64,000 nt of DNA from JB111 sp049856175 (GCF_049856175.1 NZ_JBNDNA010000006.1:1-64000), one strand, 5' to 3'. Shown: positions 1 through 8,441, counted from the stretch's first letter. The notes: generated by a model not told the origin, from the sequence alone. Program-made: numbers and translations.

Positions 1-455
1 CGCTTTACGGCGTGAGACCCGACATTAGGGACTCTGGTCACGACCAGTAAGTACCCGTCCGGGTACAATGACGGCTTTGAAATCACCGCGACGACGGGAC
101 TGCTCCATGGGCATTTCTGTGTTCTCGCGCGACGCTTGATCGACGCACTTTTTACGGTCGGTACTCGGTTGATATGACCGTGATCGTTCGCGATCGGGCG
201 GCCAGTGCGCACATCGCCGTGATGCACAGCGCGGGGCCGGAGACTCGACTAGTGGTCAGCTTCGACCCACGCGAGCATGGCTCAGCCTCCCGGCGGGCAC
301 TCCTGGCCGAGGTCGTGTCGCTCTGGATGAAAACGTCGATCACGCTCGTCTCGCGTGCGCGCTGCAGCACGCTGGCCGCCCAGCAGAGCAAGCCGCATTC
401 GGGAGCGTGGCATCCCAGCTGTACGACGACGAGACGTGAAACACCAGCCGCCGCC
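1..455. other. Gene-free left edge with two adjacent inverted repeats
   Basis: No ORF here has convincing family features. Two palindromes sit side by side: CTGGTC-AC-GACCAG at 34-47 and GTACCCG-TC-CGGGTAC at 51-66. TACAAT at 64-69 would serve as a plus-strand -10 box overlapping the second palindrome. An ORF opening at 174 begins MTVIVRDR but then runs antisense through the transporter gene, so I do not call it. The stretch could be the control region of a gene lost or lying outside the window. Confidence 0.4.
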
Positions 456-1598
456 CTACTCACTCCGGGCCCGCAGCACCGTCGCCGCGACTCCCAGCAC
501 GGCGGCGATCCCGAGCCCGATCGCGAACAACGTCACGAAGTCTCCCCGGTCCGCGAAGACCGCTCCGAGCGCCGTTCCGGCCGCGCTGCCGATGAACAGC
601 GACGAGGCGAAGAGGCTGACGCTCGTCGCACGGGCGTCGGGCGCGACCTCGGTGGCCCACTTCTGCAGCGTGGAGTGCATGAACGCCCACGCTCCGGCCA
701 GGAGGACACACGCGATGAGCACGCCGGCGGTGCCGGGGTCGATGACGAGCCCCACGAAGGCGCCGGCACCAGAAGCGCCCCCGACAGCGACGAGCTGCGC
801 CTGCGTCATGCGGTCCGCGACGGCCTTGACGACGCGGGTGGCCAGGATGACGGCCACGCCGTAGGCCGCGGTGACGGCCCCGGAAAACGTGGTGCTCATC
901 CCCTGGTTCTGCAGGACCGTCGGCAGGAAGTTGAGCACGCTGAGCAGCACCACACCCTCGACGAACGCCAGCGCGAACACGACGAGCGCCCATCGGTTAC
1001 CGAGGACGCGCGTGAGCGCCGCCCGTACCGAGAGCCGCTCGCCCTGCGCCGCGACCTCCGGCAGACGGGACATCAGCACGACCACCAGCAGCACGACAGC
1101 GGCGGGGACCCCGAAGGCCAGCCGCCAGCTCGCGAGATCGGCCAGGAGAGCACCGACGAGCGTGGCGGCTGCCATACCGGTCGCCGTCATCATCATGACG
1201 TCCGTCAACGGGCCGTGACGCTGGGCGACAGGCACCGTGTCGCCGACGTAGATGAGCGCGCCGGGGACGATCGCCGCGAAGGCCCCACCGGCGACGAACC
1301 TGGCCAGCAGCAGCGTCGCCACGTCCGGCGCAGCCGCGGTGGCGATGCCCGCGACCGCCGCGAGGAGCAGCGCGAGACGCATGGTGCGCACGCGCCCGAG
1401 CCGATCCGAGACCATGCCCCACACGATCTGCATGACCCCGTAGCCCACGAGATAGACCGACGCGATGATGCCGGCATCCGCCAGCGAGATCCCGAGATCG
1501 TCCGCGATCGCCAGCAGCAACGGCGCGATGACGAGGCGGTCGAACGAGCTGCAGAAGACCGCCAGGTGCAGGAGACCCAGCGACGGAGCCTTGCTCAT
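456..1598 (-). CDS. MFS transporter
   Basis: A 380-residue integral membrane protein of the major facilitator superfamily, presumably moving a small solute or metabolite across the cytoplasmic membrane by proton coupling. About 12 hydrophobic segments are visible. The MFS motif A (GMVSDRLGRVR) lies at residues 61-71 between helices 2 and 3, with the usual Asp and paired Arg. Length is normal for the family. It follows the M24 hydrolase gene by 37 nt on the same strand, so it is probably the last gene of the dehydrogenase-M24-MFS operon and may import or export that pathway's substrate or product. The substrate cannot be read from the sequence. Confidence 0.85.
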   Translation of the reverse strand: MSKAPSLGLLHLAVFCSSFDRLVIAPLLLAIADDLGISLADAGIIASVYLVGYGVMQIVWGMVSDRLGRVRTMRLALLLAAVAGIATAAAPDVATLLLARFVAGGAFAAIVPGALIYVGDTVPVAQRHGPLTDVMMMTATGMAAATLVGALLADLASWRLAFGVPAAVVLLVVVLMSRLPEVAAQGERLSVRAALTRVLGNRWALVVFALAFVEGVVLLSVLNFLPTVLQNQGMSTTFSGAVTAAYGVAVILATRVVKAVADRMTQAQLVAVGGASGAGAFVGLVIDPGTAGVLIACVLLAGAWAFMHSTLQKWATEVAPDARATSVSLFASSLFIGSAAGTALGAVFADRGDFVTLFAIGLGIAAVLGVAATVLRARSE

Positions 1599-1635
1599 GG
1601 TGAGCTCGGTCCGCCGGCTCGACGACTCCGCGCCA

Positions 1636-2946
1636 CTAGTACGGGTTGGCGACGAAAAGGTCCTGGGCGGGAAACTTGGTGAGGACCTCGATCCCGTAGT
1701 CCGTCACCACCACCTCCTCCTCGATGCGAGCGGCCGACGTGCCGTCCGAGGCCGGGCAGTAGGTCTCCATGGCGAACACCATGCCAGGTCGGATCTCCAC
1801 CGGGTCCTTCATCGAGTTGAGCCTGGAGATGATCGGGCGCTCGTGCAGACCGAGGCCCAGGCCGTGCGCGAACTGCAGACCGAACGCCGCGAGCTCGTTC
1901 TCGAACCCGAAGTCCTCCGCCTTGGGCAGGACCGCCGCCACCTCGTCGCTCCCGACCCCGGGCCGGATCGAGTCGAGCGCCGTGTCCATCCATTCGCGGG
2001 CCTTCTTGTACGCGTCCTTCTGGCTCTCGGTCGCCCAACCCACGCCGAAGGTGCGGTAGTAGCAGGTCCGGTAGCCGTTGTAGGAGTGGATGATGTCGAA
2101 GAACGCCTGGTCGCCCGGCCGGATGATGCGGTCGGTGAAGTTGTGCGGGTGCGGGTTGCACCGCTCCCCCGAGATCGCGTTGACGGCCTCGACCTGGTCG
2201 CTGCCGTACTCGTAGAGCCGGGCGTTGGCCAGCGCCACGATCTCGTTCTCCCGGACGCCGGGCCGCAGCGCGTCCACGATGTCCTGGTAGACGCCGTCGA
2301 CCATCGCCGCGGCCTGATTGAGCAGCATGATCTCGTCCTGGTTCTTGATCACGCGCGCATCGAGCATCGACTGCTGGGCGTCGGCCACACGGATGCCCTG
2401 CCGCTCGAGCTCGAACAGGAACGGCGGCTCGACGATGTCCAGCCCGAGCGGGGCGTCGGCGACACCCGCCTCCGTGAGGATCGACCTGATCTCGGAGACC
2501 GCGTCCCGCATGAGGCCGCCGCCCTCGGGGTCGACCGCACCGCGGAAGCCGAGGAACCCGGGCCGGTGATGCTCGTCCGGCATCCAGTCGCTGTACAGCT
2601 TGTGATGCCGCACGGCCGAGCCGAAGTCCCAGAGAATCGGTTCGCGATCCCGCAGGATCAGCGCGTACCTGATCATCTTGTCCCCGAGCGCCCCGCCGAT
2701 CCACGTCTGGGTCGTGTACCGGATGTTGTAGAAGTCGAAGAGCAGGAACGCGCCGCACTCGCTCGCCTCCAGAGCCGCCTTGGCACGCCCGAGCCGGTAC
2801 TTCCGCAACCGGTCCATGTCGACCCGATGCTCGTAGTCCACCGCCATCTGGCCGGGAGCGGGCAGGTCGCGGGCGCCGTGGGGCCGGGCGGACGGACGTG
2901 CGAACAGCTTTCCTCGTGCGGGCGGGTGGCTGTGCACCCCGCTCAT
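1636..2946 (-). CDS. M24-family (creatinase/prolidase fold) hydrolase
   Basis: A 436-residue two-domain protein: an N-terminal creatinase-type domain (about 40-190) and a C-terminal pita-bread M24 domain (about 200-430). Relatives are Xaa-Pro peptidases, creatinase and ectoine hydrolase, which cut peptide or amide-like C-N bonds. Of the five classical metal ligands, Asp284, His361 (AHGLGLGLHE), Glu394 (FAMET) and Glu409 (ARIEE) are present. The second Asp, expected in the GY..D..RTF segment, is Cys295 (GYRTCYYRTF). The ATG at 2946 overlaps the dehydrogenase stop as TGATG; a GTG one codon upstream is possible. Residues 1-33 look non-globular and M34 is an alternative start. The substrate is unknown, and metal-independent creatinase-like chemistry is possible. 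Confidence 0.8.
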   Translation of the reverse strand: MSGVHSHPPARGKLFARPSARPHGARDLPAPGQMAVDYEHRVDMDRLRKYRLGRAKAALEASECGAFLLFDFYNIRYTTQTWIGGALGDKMIRYALILRDREPILWDFGSAVRHHKLYSDWMPDEHHRPGFLGFRGAVDPEGGGLMRDAVSEIRSILTEAGVADAPLGLDIVEPPFLFELERQGIRVADAQQSMLDARVIKNQDEIMLLNQAAAMVDGVYQDIVDALRPGVRENEIVALANARLYEYGSDQVEAVNAISGERCNPHPHNFTDRIIRPGDQAFFDIIHSYNGYRTCYYRTFGVGWATESQKDAYKKAREWMDTALDSIRPGVGSDEVAAVLPKAEDFGFENELAAFGLQFAHGLGLGLHERPIISRLNSMKDPVEIRPGMVFAMETYCPASDGTSAARIEEEVVVTDYGIEVLTKFPAQDLFVANPY

Positions 2947-3881
2947 CACTCGGCCTCGAGGCCGTCGCTGACGTCGGCCTCCTCGGACTGGATGTCCAGC
3001 CCCGAGCCACCGGCCACGGTGAGGACGAGCGAGGCGAAGTCCTGCTCGACGTTCCCGTTGCCCACCTCCTGCGCCACGAGGTCGCGGGTCAGGCCGGCGA
3101 CCGGCATCACCACCCCGAGCTCCCGGCCCGCGGCCAGGCCCAGGTCGAAGTCCTTCTGGAGCAGCACGTTCGTGAAGGTGGGCGTGAAATCCAGGTTGAC
3201 CAGCGCCGGCGTCTTGTAGCGGGAGAACACCGAGCCCATCACCGAGTCGTTGAGGAAGGACAGGAAGTCCGCCCGGCTGACTCCCGACTTCTCCGCGAGC
3301 ACGGTGATCTCGGCCATCGACTGGATGACGACGCCGAGGAAGACGTTGTGGGCGATCTTGACGATGCGCGCCGCATCACCCTCGCCGACATAGGTGACGG
3401 AACGGCCCCACGAGGCCAGCAGCGGCTCGACCTCGTCGAACGCGGCACGCGAGCCGGAGGCGGCCACGCTGAGCTTGCCGGAGGCGATGACCGCCGGGTT
3501 GCCGGAGACAGGAGTCGCGAGGAACTGGCCGCCACGCTCCTCCACCGCCGCGCGGACCGGCGCGCTGGCCTCGACGGACACCGTCGACGAGTCGCAGACC
3601 AGCCGGGGCGCGCGCTCCGGGTCGGTGAGCAGGCCGTCCTCACCCTGCATGACCTGGCCGAGGTCCTTGTCCGCGGCCACCATGCTGAAGACGACGTCAC
3701 GCCCGGCGAGGTCGACCGGTCGGTCGACGACGGTCGCCCCGAACTCGGTCAGCGGCTCGGCCTTGGAGCGGGTGCGGTTGTAGACGGCGACGTCGTACCC
3801 GGCCGCCAGGAGTCGCTTGACAAGCTGGAACCCCATGCGTCCGGCGCCGATCCAGCCGACGGTGGGCTTCGAGTCACTCAC
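2946..3881 (-). CDS. NAD(P)-dependent beta-hydroxyacid dehydrogenase (3-hydroxyisobutyrate dehydrogenase family)
   Basis: A 311-residue oxidoreductase of the 6-phosphogluconate/3-hydroxyisobutyrate dehydrogenase family, which interconverts beta-hydroxyacids and semialdehydes or oxoacids. The Rossmann glycine motif WIGAGRMG is near the N-terminus, the substrate-side loop DSSTVSVEA is in mid-domain, and KIAHN carries the catalytic Lys and Asn. The GTG start at 3881 is chosen because AAGGAG lies 7 nt upstream and it places the Rossmann motif at the normal position; a longer in-frame ORF from 3932 lacks such a site and would cross the operator at 3929-3940. It is the first gene of a three-gene operon with the M24 hydrolase and MFS transporter. 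The exact substrate is not determined. Confidence 0.85.
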   Translation of the reverse strand: MSDSKPTVGWIGAGRMGFQLVKRLLAAGYDVAVYNRTRSKAEPLTEFGATVVDRPVDLAGRDVVFSMVAADKDLGQVMQGEDGLLTDPERAPRLVCDSSTVSVEASAPVRAAVEERGGQFLATPVSGNPAVIASGKLSVAASGSRAAFDEVEPLLASWGRSVTYVGEGDAARIVKIAHNVFLGVVIQSMAEITVLAEKSGVSRADFLSFLNDSVMGSVFSRYKTPALVNLDFTPTFTNVLLQKDFDLGLAAGRELGVVMPVAGLTRDLVAQEVGNGNVEQDFASLVLTVAGGSGLDIQSEEADVSDGLEAE

Positions 3882-3928
3882 GGTGGTTCTCCTTCGTAGA
3901 CCTGGCTGAGGGCGTCGTTGCCCCTTCA

Positions 3929-3940
3929 GCAATCGATTGC
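3929..3940. promoter_or_regulatory. LacI-type operator upstream of dehydrogenase operon
   Basis: Perfect 12-bp palindrome GCAATCGATTGC, 48 nt before the GTG of the beta-hydroxyacid dehydrogenase. It matches the GCAANCGNTTGC pattern seen at five other places near the LacI-family gene at 17350-18390. The central CG is typical of LacI-family sites. Confidence 0.6.
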
Positions 3941-4001
3941 AATTCTCGTTGGGTCACAGGGCAAAGTCAAGTGGTGGGCGAGTCTCTCTGGCCGTGTCTC
4001 T

Positions 4002-4469
4002 CTACACGCCGGCGGGCGCCGCGGCGACCACGTGGAACTCGAAGCGCAGGCGGGGGTCGGTGGCCAACCGGGTCACCTCGACGGTGGTGCTGGTCGGGAC
4101 GTGCCCGCCGAACCACTCTCCCTGGTGCTTGTTCACCACGTCCTGGTCCGCGTCCACGTCGGTGAAGAAGCGCATGATGTTGACGACGTCGTGCCGGCCG
4201 CACCCGGCTGCTCTCAGGGCGAGGTCCAGGTGGTCGAACGCGTTGGTCACCTGCCCCTTCGCATCCATCGGCATGCTGTCGAACACCTCGGCGACGTGCG
4301 GATGGTCGTGGTAGACGGGAGCTCCGGTGACCCCGCTGATGAAGACGAGGCGTGCGCCGTCGACGGCGCGGATCGCCGGGACGAACGGGCTGACGATCGT
4401 CTCGTCGTAGCCCTCGTGGTGGATCACCTCGGCATTGCCGGTGCGACGGGGGGCGGGTACCTCGGTCAT
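4002..4469 (-). CDS. RidA-family protein lacking the catalytic Arg
   Basis: A 155-residue member of the YjgF/YER057c/UK114 (RidA) family of homotrimers. Authentic RidA hydrolyses reactive enamine/imine intermediates such as 2-aminoacrylate. Here the segment aligned with E. coli PARSCVEVARL reads PTSTTVEVTRL, so Arg105, needed for deaminase activity, is Ser. The downstream Glu (RFEFHVV) is kept. This fits the Rid4-7 type subgroups, whose members often sit in catabolic operons and need not be deaminases. AGGAGG precedes the ATG at 4469. The gene has its own 5' region carrying a LacI-type operator (4598-4609) and points the same way as the dehydrogenase operon downstream. Confidence 0.85.
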   Translation of the reverse strand: MTEVPAPRRTGNAEVIHHEGYDETIVSPFVPAIRAVDGARLVFISGVTGAPVYHDHPHVAEVFDSMPMDAKGQVTNAFDHLDLALRAAGCGRHDVVNIMRFFTDVDADQDVVNKHQGEWFGGHVPTSTTVEVTRLATDPRLRFEFHVVAAAPAGV

Positions 4470-4597
4470 GCTGCTCTACCTCCTGGTGGGGCCGCCGCGG
4501 CGGTGGTGGGTGCTCGGTCTCGGGTGATGCTCGAGGCACGCAGGTCCGCGCGAGCGGCGATGCTCTCCGGCGGGGTGCGAACTGTGCTAGGCGGTTC

Positions 4598-4609
4598 GCA
4601 AACGTTTGC
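4598..4609. promoter_or_regulatory. LacI-type operator upstream of RidA-like gene
   Basis: GCAAACGTTTGC, a perfect palindrome that extends to CGCAAACGTTTGCG (4597-4610). It lies 129 nt before the RidA ATG and downstream of the terminator-like hairpin of the E1-E2 operon, so it most likely controls the RidA promoter. It is the best match to the shared pattern. Confidence 0.65.
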
Positions 4610-4665
4610 GATATCAGCCTACGAGCGGTGTCATGACGTGTCAACGGACGCAGCTCGCCGTGCTC

Positions 4666-4698
4666 GTGGGGGCGCCTGCAGCGGGCCGGCGCCCCCAC
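4666..4698 (-). terminator. Hairpin after E2 gene
   Basis: Perfect 11-bp inverted repeat GTGGGGGCGCC / GGCGCCCCCAC with an 11-nt loop, starting 6 nt past the E2 stop codon. There is no T-tract, as is common in high-GC actinobacteria. It probably ends the E1-E2 transcript. Confidence 0.6.
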
Positions 4699-4703
4699 AC
4701 GGC

Positions 4704-6092
4704 TCACACGAGCAGCGCCAGCGGGCTCTCGATCGCCCTGCGGAACTCCTGCATCCACCGCGCCCCGAGCGCGCCGTCCACGGCCCGGTGGTCGGCCGAG
4801 AGCGTGCAGCGCATGACCGTACCGACGACGACCTGACCGTCCTCGACCACGGGCTGCTCCAGCGCCGCACCGACGGCGAGGATCCCGGCGTGCGGCGGGT
4901 TGAGGATGGCGCTGAACTCTCGCGTGCCGAACATCCCGAGGTTCGACACCGTGAAGCTGCCGCCCTCGATCTCGTCCTGCTTGAGGCGTCCGGCCCGGGC
5001 TCGCCCGGCGAGCTCGGACACCGAGGTGGCGAGTGCGCTGATCGGCATCTGCTCGACCCCGCGCACGACCGGCGTGACCAGCCCGCCGTCGGTGGCGACG
5101 GCGACCGCGACGTCGACGCCCCGGTACCGGTGGATGACGTCCCCGCCCCAGGTCACGTTGACGTCCGGCACGGCCGCCATCGCCGCGGCGACCGCCTTGA
5201 GCACGAAGTCGTTGACCGAGACCTTGACGCCCTGCGACTCGTTGACCTGGCGGCGCAGGGCGAGCAGGGCGTCGACCCGGCACTCCTCGGTGACGTAGAA
5301 GTGCGGCACCGTGGACTTGGACTCGGTCAGGCGCCGGGCGATGGCGCGGCGCATGCCGCTCACCGGGACGTCCTCGACGGCGTCGGAGGTCACCCCGGCG
5401 ACAGCCGCCCCGGCACCCGCTCCGGCAGCGGCCGGGGTCGTTTCCTCACGGGGCGCCGGCGACGCGGCGGCGAGCTGTGCGGCCTGCGCCTCGACGTCCC
5501 GCCGCGTGATCCGCCCGCCAGGTCCCGACCCGGTCAGCCGAGCAGGGTCGATACCACGCTCCCGCGCCATCTTGCGGGCGATCGGGCTGATGAAGATCCG
5601 CCCGCCGGGACGGGCATCCCTCTCGGCGAGCGGGGCGGATGGCTCGGGGGGCGCGCCCGCAGGTGCCTCCCGCAGGTCGCGCGCGGCATCGGCACCGTCG
5701 GCGCCGCTCGCCCGGCGCGCGGGTGTCGGCGTCTCGTCGTCGAGCCGCTCGCCGTCGGGCTGTTCGCCGTCGCCACGCGCACGATCACCACCCTGCGCCT
5801 CGCCGTCGCCCGGCGGCACGTCGACGAGCTCGGAGAGCTCGTAGGCCTCACCGGCCTCGGCGAGCAGGATCGCGATCGGCTCGCCGACCTGGACCGTGTC
5901 CCCCTCGGCGGCGAGAAGCCTGCCGATGACGCCCGCGTCCTCGGACTCGAAGTCGACGAGGGCCTTCTCGGTCTCGATCTCGGCGAGAACGGTTCCCTGG
6001 ACGACCTCGTCGCCCTCGGCGACCTGCCAGCCGGCCACGATGCCCTCGGTCATGCTGGCGAGAACTCCCGGCATCCTGATGACGGTCGCCAT
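4704..6092 (-). CDS. 2-oxoacid dehydrogenase E2 (lipoyl acyltransferase)
   Basis: A 462-residue dihydrolipoyl acyltransferase, the core of a cytoplasmic 2-oxoacid dehydrogenase complex. An N-terminal lipoyl domain carries the lipoylated Lys43 (EIETEKALVDF). A Gly/Pro/Ala linker follows, then a peripheral-subunit-binding domain (about 166-203, ISPIARKMARERGID) and the catalytic domain with the DHRAVDG active-site motif (His435, Asp439). The ATG at 6092 is chosen because MATVIRMP is the usual E2 start and it lies 1 nt after the E1 stop; an in-frame GTG at 6101 would overlap E1. It is co-transcribed with the fused E1. No E3 gene is in the window, so E3 must be shared. The acyl substrate (pyruvate, acetoin, branched chain or other) is not fixed by sequence. 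Confidence 0.9.
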   Translation of the reverse strand: MATVIRMPGVLASMTEGIVAGWQVAEGDEVVQGTVLAEIETEKALVDFESEDAGVIGRLLAAEGDTVQVGEPIAILLAEAGEAYELSELVDVPPGDGEAQGGDRARGDGEQPDGERLDDETPTPARRASGADGADAARDLREAPAGAPPEPSAPLAERDARPGGRIFISPIARKMARERGIDPARLTGSGPGGRITRRDVEAQAAQLAAASPAPREETTPAAAGAGAGAAVAGVTSDAVEDVPVSGMRRAIARRLTESKSTVPHFYVTEECRVDALLALRRQVNESQGVKVSVNDFVLKAVAAAMAAVPDVNVTWGGDVIHRYRGVDVAVAVATDGGLVTPVVRGVEQMPISALATSVSELAGRARAGRLKQDEIEGGSFTVSNLGMFGTREFSAILNPPHAGILAVGAALEQPVVEDGQVVVGTVMRCTLSADHRAVDGALGARWMQEFRRAIESPLALLV

Positions 6093-6093
6093 C

Positions 6094-8280
6094 TCAACCA
6101 CCGAATCCGTCGACGACGCGCCTGAGACCCGCGACGACCTCTTCCGTGCCTGCGATCGCCGCTCGCTCGAGGACCTTCGAGATCGACGGCGACGCCTCGG
6201 CGCCGGTCACGCGCGCCACGGGCTGGTCGAGGTGGTCGAAGTAGCGCCGCTGGATCTCGTCCGCGAGCCAGCCGCCGTAGGACGTCCCGACCGCTCCCTG
6301 CTCGACGACGAGGACGGCGTTGGTCTTCCTGATCGACCGCCCGATCGTCTCCCAGTCGATGCTCGCCCGGTCCAGCCAGCGCAGGTCGATGACCTCGGCG
6401 TCGACACCGACCTCGTCGACCGCCTCCAGCGCCTTCGCGACCATGCTGAGGTAGCTGATCACCGTCACGTCGTCGCCCTCGCGGCGGACGGCCGCGCTGC
6501 CCACGGGGATCTGGTAGTCGAGGTCGCTCACCGGGATCTCTCCCTGGGTGCCGTAGAGGTCGACGTGCTCGAGGACGAGGACCGGGTCGTCGAGCGCGAG
6601 CGCGGTGTTCATCAGACCCACGTAGTCGAACGGGGTCGAGGGCGCCACGATGCGCCAGCCCGGACTGGTCGCGAAGATGCCGGCGGGGTCCATCGAGTGC
6701 TGGGACCCGTAGCCGGTCCCGGCGGCAGCCTTCGTGCGCAGCACGAGCGGGACCGGGTTGTCGCCGCCGAACATGTGCCGGGCCTTGGCGATCTGGTTGA
6801 AGACCTGGTCGGCGGCCACCCAGAGGAAGTCGGGGTACATGAACTCGACGACGGGGACGAAGCGCCCGTCGAGCGCGATCCCGCCGCCGAGGCCGGCAAA
6901 GGCGTTCTCGCTGATCGGCGTCCCGAGGACGCGCCCGGGGTAGGCGGCGGCGAGTCCCTTCGTCGCACCGTTGGTGCCGCCGCCGAGGTTGTGGACGTCC
7001 TCGCCGAGGATGACGATGCGCTCGTCGGTTCCCATCCTCCGGTCCATCACGCGGGCGACCGCCTCGATGAACTTTCCCCGGCTCAGGTCCCCGCCGAAGG
7101 TCTCCTGCTCCTCGGTCCGCGCGCCCTCGACCTCGCTGAGGTCGCCGCGCACACCGACGTCGACGAAGTCGGTGCTCGGCCACAGGTCGGGTCGGATGCG
7201 GCGGGTGCCCGGCTTTCCGTCGGGGTCGGCCTCGAGGAGCTCGGCGACGACGTCGGTCATCGCCTCGGTCGCCTGACGCCGCACCGCCTGGACCGCCTCG
7301 TCGTCGACGAGATCGAGCGTCCGCATCTCGGTGGCCACGCGCTCCAGGGGGTCGCGGGCACGCCAGCCGGCCTCCTCCTTCTTGGTGCGGTACCCGAACG
7401 CGCTGCCCGGGTACGGGCCGTTCTGGTGGAAGAACCTGTAGACCTCGGCCTCGACGACCGTGGGCCCGTTGCCGGCGCGCATGTGCTCGAGCGCGGCCTG
7501 CGTCGCGAGGTGGACGGCGAGCGGGTCCATCCCGTCGACCCGCCACGAGGGGATGCCGAAGCCCGGGCCGCGGCCCGAGAGCCGCGGCTCGGCGGTCGCC
7601 TCGGCCACGGTCGTGGAGACGGCGTAGAGGTTGTTCTCCACGAAGAAGCACAGCGGGACGTCCCAGGCGCCCGTGAGGTTCATCGACTCGAGCACCGAGC
7701 CGATGTTCACGGCGCCGTCCCCGAAGTAGGAGATCGTCACGTCGTCGGTTCCGGCGTGGCGCTGGGCCCATGCGTTGCCGGCGGCGAGCGGGACGCCGCC
7801 GCCGACGATCGCGTTGGTGCCCAGTGCGCCGGCCTCGTGCCACTGCAGGTGCATCGACCCGCCCCGGCCGCGGCAGAACCCCTGGGCGAGCCCGAGGATC
7901 TCGGCGAGCGTGCGGCGCAGGACGGTCCGGATCTCGTCGTCGACGAGACTCTCCAGGTTGAGTCCGTCCGGCGCCACGTGGCCGATGGCCTTGGCCAGGA
8001 ACTGGTGGTGGCCGCGGTGGGAGCCGTTGACGCCGTCGGAGGATCGCAGCCCGACCACGGACCCGACGGCGCCCCCCTCCTGGCCGATGCTCGAGTGTGC
8101 GGGGCCGTGGACGAGCCCCTCGCCGGCGAGCTCGAGGACGGTCTCCTCGAACGCCCGGATGAGGTGCATCTGGCCGAGCATCGTGGCCAGCAGGCCGGGG
8201 TCGGCGGCGCGCCAGTCCTCTTCGGTGGTGGACAGCTCGACCCAGGAGACCTCGGGCTCGAGCGGGACAAGTCGGGGCAT
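6094..8280 (-). CDS. 2-oxoacid dehydrogenase E1, alpha and beta fused
   Basis: A 728-residue thiamine-diphosphate dehydrogenase in which the alpha and beta subunits are one polypeptide. The alpha part has the ThDP motif GDG (about 187-189) through NN (216-217) and the usual HRGHH and GRGGSMH segments. The beta part begins near residue 400 (ILGEDVHNLGGGTNGATKG) and includes the substrate-channel and transketolase C-terminal regions. It decarboxylates a 2-oxoacid (or acetoin) and hands the acyl group to the E2 encoded next. The ATG at 8280 has GAGGGAG about 10 nt upstream; a TTG at 8313 is less likely. It is divergent from the VOC gene and shares a 160-bp control region with a GntR-type palindrome. 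Confidence 0.9.
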   Translation of the reverse strand: MPRLVPLEPEVSWVELSTTEEDWRAADPGLLATMLGQMHLIRAFEETVLELAGEGLVHGPAHSSIGQEGGAVGSVVGLRSSDGVNGSHRGHHQFLAKAIGHVAPDGLNLESLVDDEIRTVLRRTLAEILGLAQGFCRGRGGSMHLQWHEAGALGTNAIVGGGVPLAAGNAWAQRHAGTDDVTISYFGDGAVNIGSVLESMNLTGAWDVPLCFFVENNLYAVSTTVAEATAEPRLSGRGPGFGIPSWRVDGMDPLAVHLATQAALEHMRAGNGPTVVEAEVYRFFHQNGPYPGSAFGYRTKKEEAGWRARDPLERVATEMRTLDLVDDEAVQAVRRQATEAMTDVVAELLEADPDGKPGTRRIRPDLWPSTDFVDVGVRGDLSEVEGARTEEQETFGGDLSRGKFIEAVARVMDRRMGTDERIVILGEDVHNLGGGTNGATKGLAAAYPGRVLGTPISENAFAGLGGGIALDGRFVPVVEFMYPDFLWVAADQVFNQIAKARHMFGGDNPVPLVLRTKAAAGTGYGSQHSMDPAGIFATSPGWRIVAPSTPFDYVGLMNTALALDDPVLVLEHVDLYGTQGEIPVSDLDYQIPVGSAAVRREGDDVTVISYLSMVAKALEAVDEVGVDAEVIDLRWLDRASIDWETIGRSIRKTNAVLVVEQGAVGTSYGGWLADEIQRRYFDHLDQPVARVTGAEASPSISKVLERAAIAGTEEVVAGLRRVVDGFGG

Positions 8281-8331
8281 CGGAGCGTTCTCCCTCGAAC
8301 GGCGGTCAGGCAAGACGACGTGCTCTAGACC

Positions 8332-8362
8332 TTGACCAGATTACGTGAGCATTGGATACGAT
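8332..8362 (+). promoter_or_regulatory. Candidate promoter for VOC-GntR genes
   Basis: TTGACC (8332-8337) resembles a -35 box, and GATACG or TACGAT (8355-8362) a -10 box at 17-19 nt spacing. Transcription would start near 8370, leaving the inverted repeat and the palindrome in the leader. Confidence 0.35.
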
Positions 8363-8382
8363 GACAAGACCAAGGCCGCGTA

Positions 8383-8406
8383 ATCACCGTGAATGACCAC
8401 GGTGAT
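8383..8406. repeat. 9-bp inverted repeat in divergent control region
   Basis: ATCACCGTG (8383-8391), a 6-nt spacer, and CACGGTGAT (8398-8406) form a perfect inverted repeat between the E1 and VOC genes. It could be a protein site or a leader hairpin. Its regulator is unknown. Confidence 0.45.
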
Positions 8407-8414
8407 CGAGCGCC

Positions 8415-8426
8415 AATGTATACATT
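8415..8426. promoter_or_regulatory. GntR/FCD-type operator
   Basis: AATGTATACATT is a perfect 12-bp palindrome directly before the Shine-Dalgarno of the VOC gene. TGTATACA cores are typical of operators for FCD-type GntR repressors such as VanR/FadR relatives. The adjacent GntR gene at 8977-9630 is the obvious candidate binder, with control of the VOC-gntR and E1-E2 operons. Confidence 0.55.
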
Positions 8427-8441
8427 ACGAAGGAGTCGGTC

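Noticed and set aside
174..1682. 502-aa plus-strand ORF starting MTVIVRDRAASAHI, superficially like the start of the GntR protein at 8977
   Set aside because: Similarity stops after about a dozen residues, and the rest is antisense to the MFS transporter with Arg/Asp-rich low-complexity composition. At best a decayed fragment; not supportable as a gene.
3918..6125. Long plus-strand ORF (735 aa) across RidA, E2 and flanks
   Set aside because: Antisense shadow caused by high GC; Arg/Asp/Gly-rich with no family motifs, while minus-strand genes show domains and ribosome sites.
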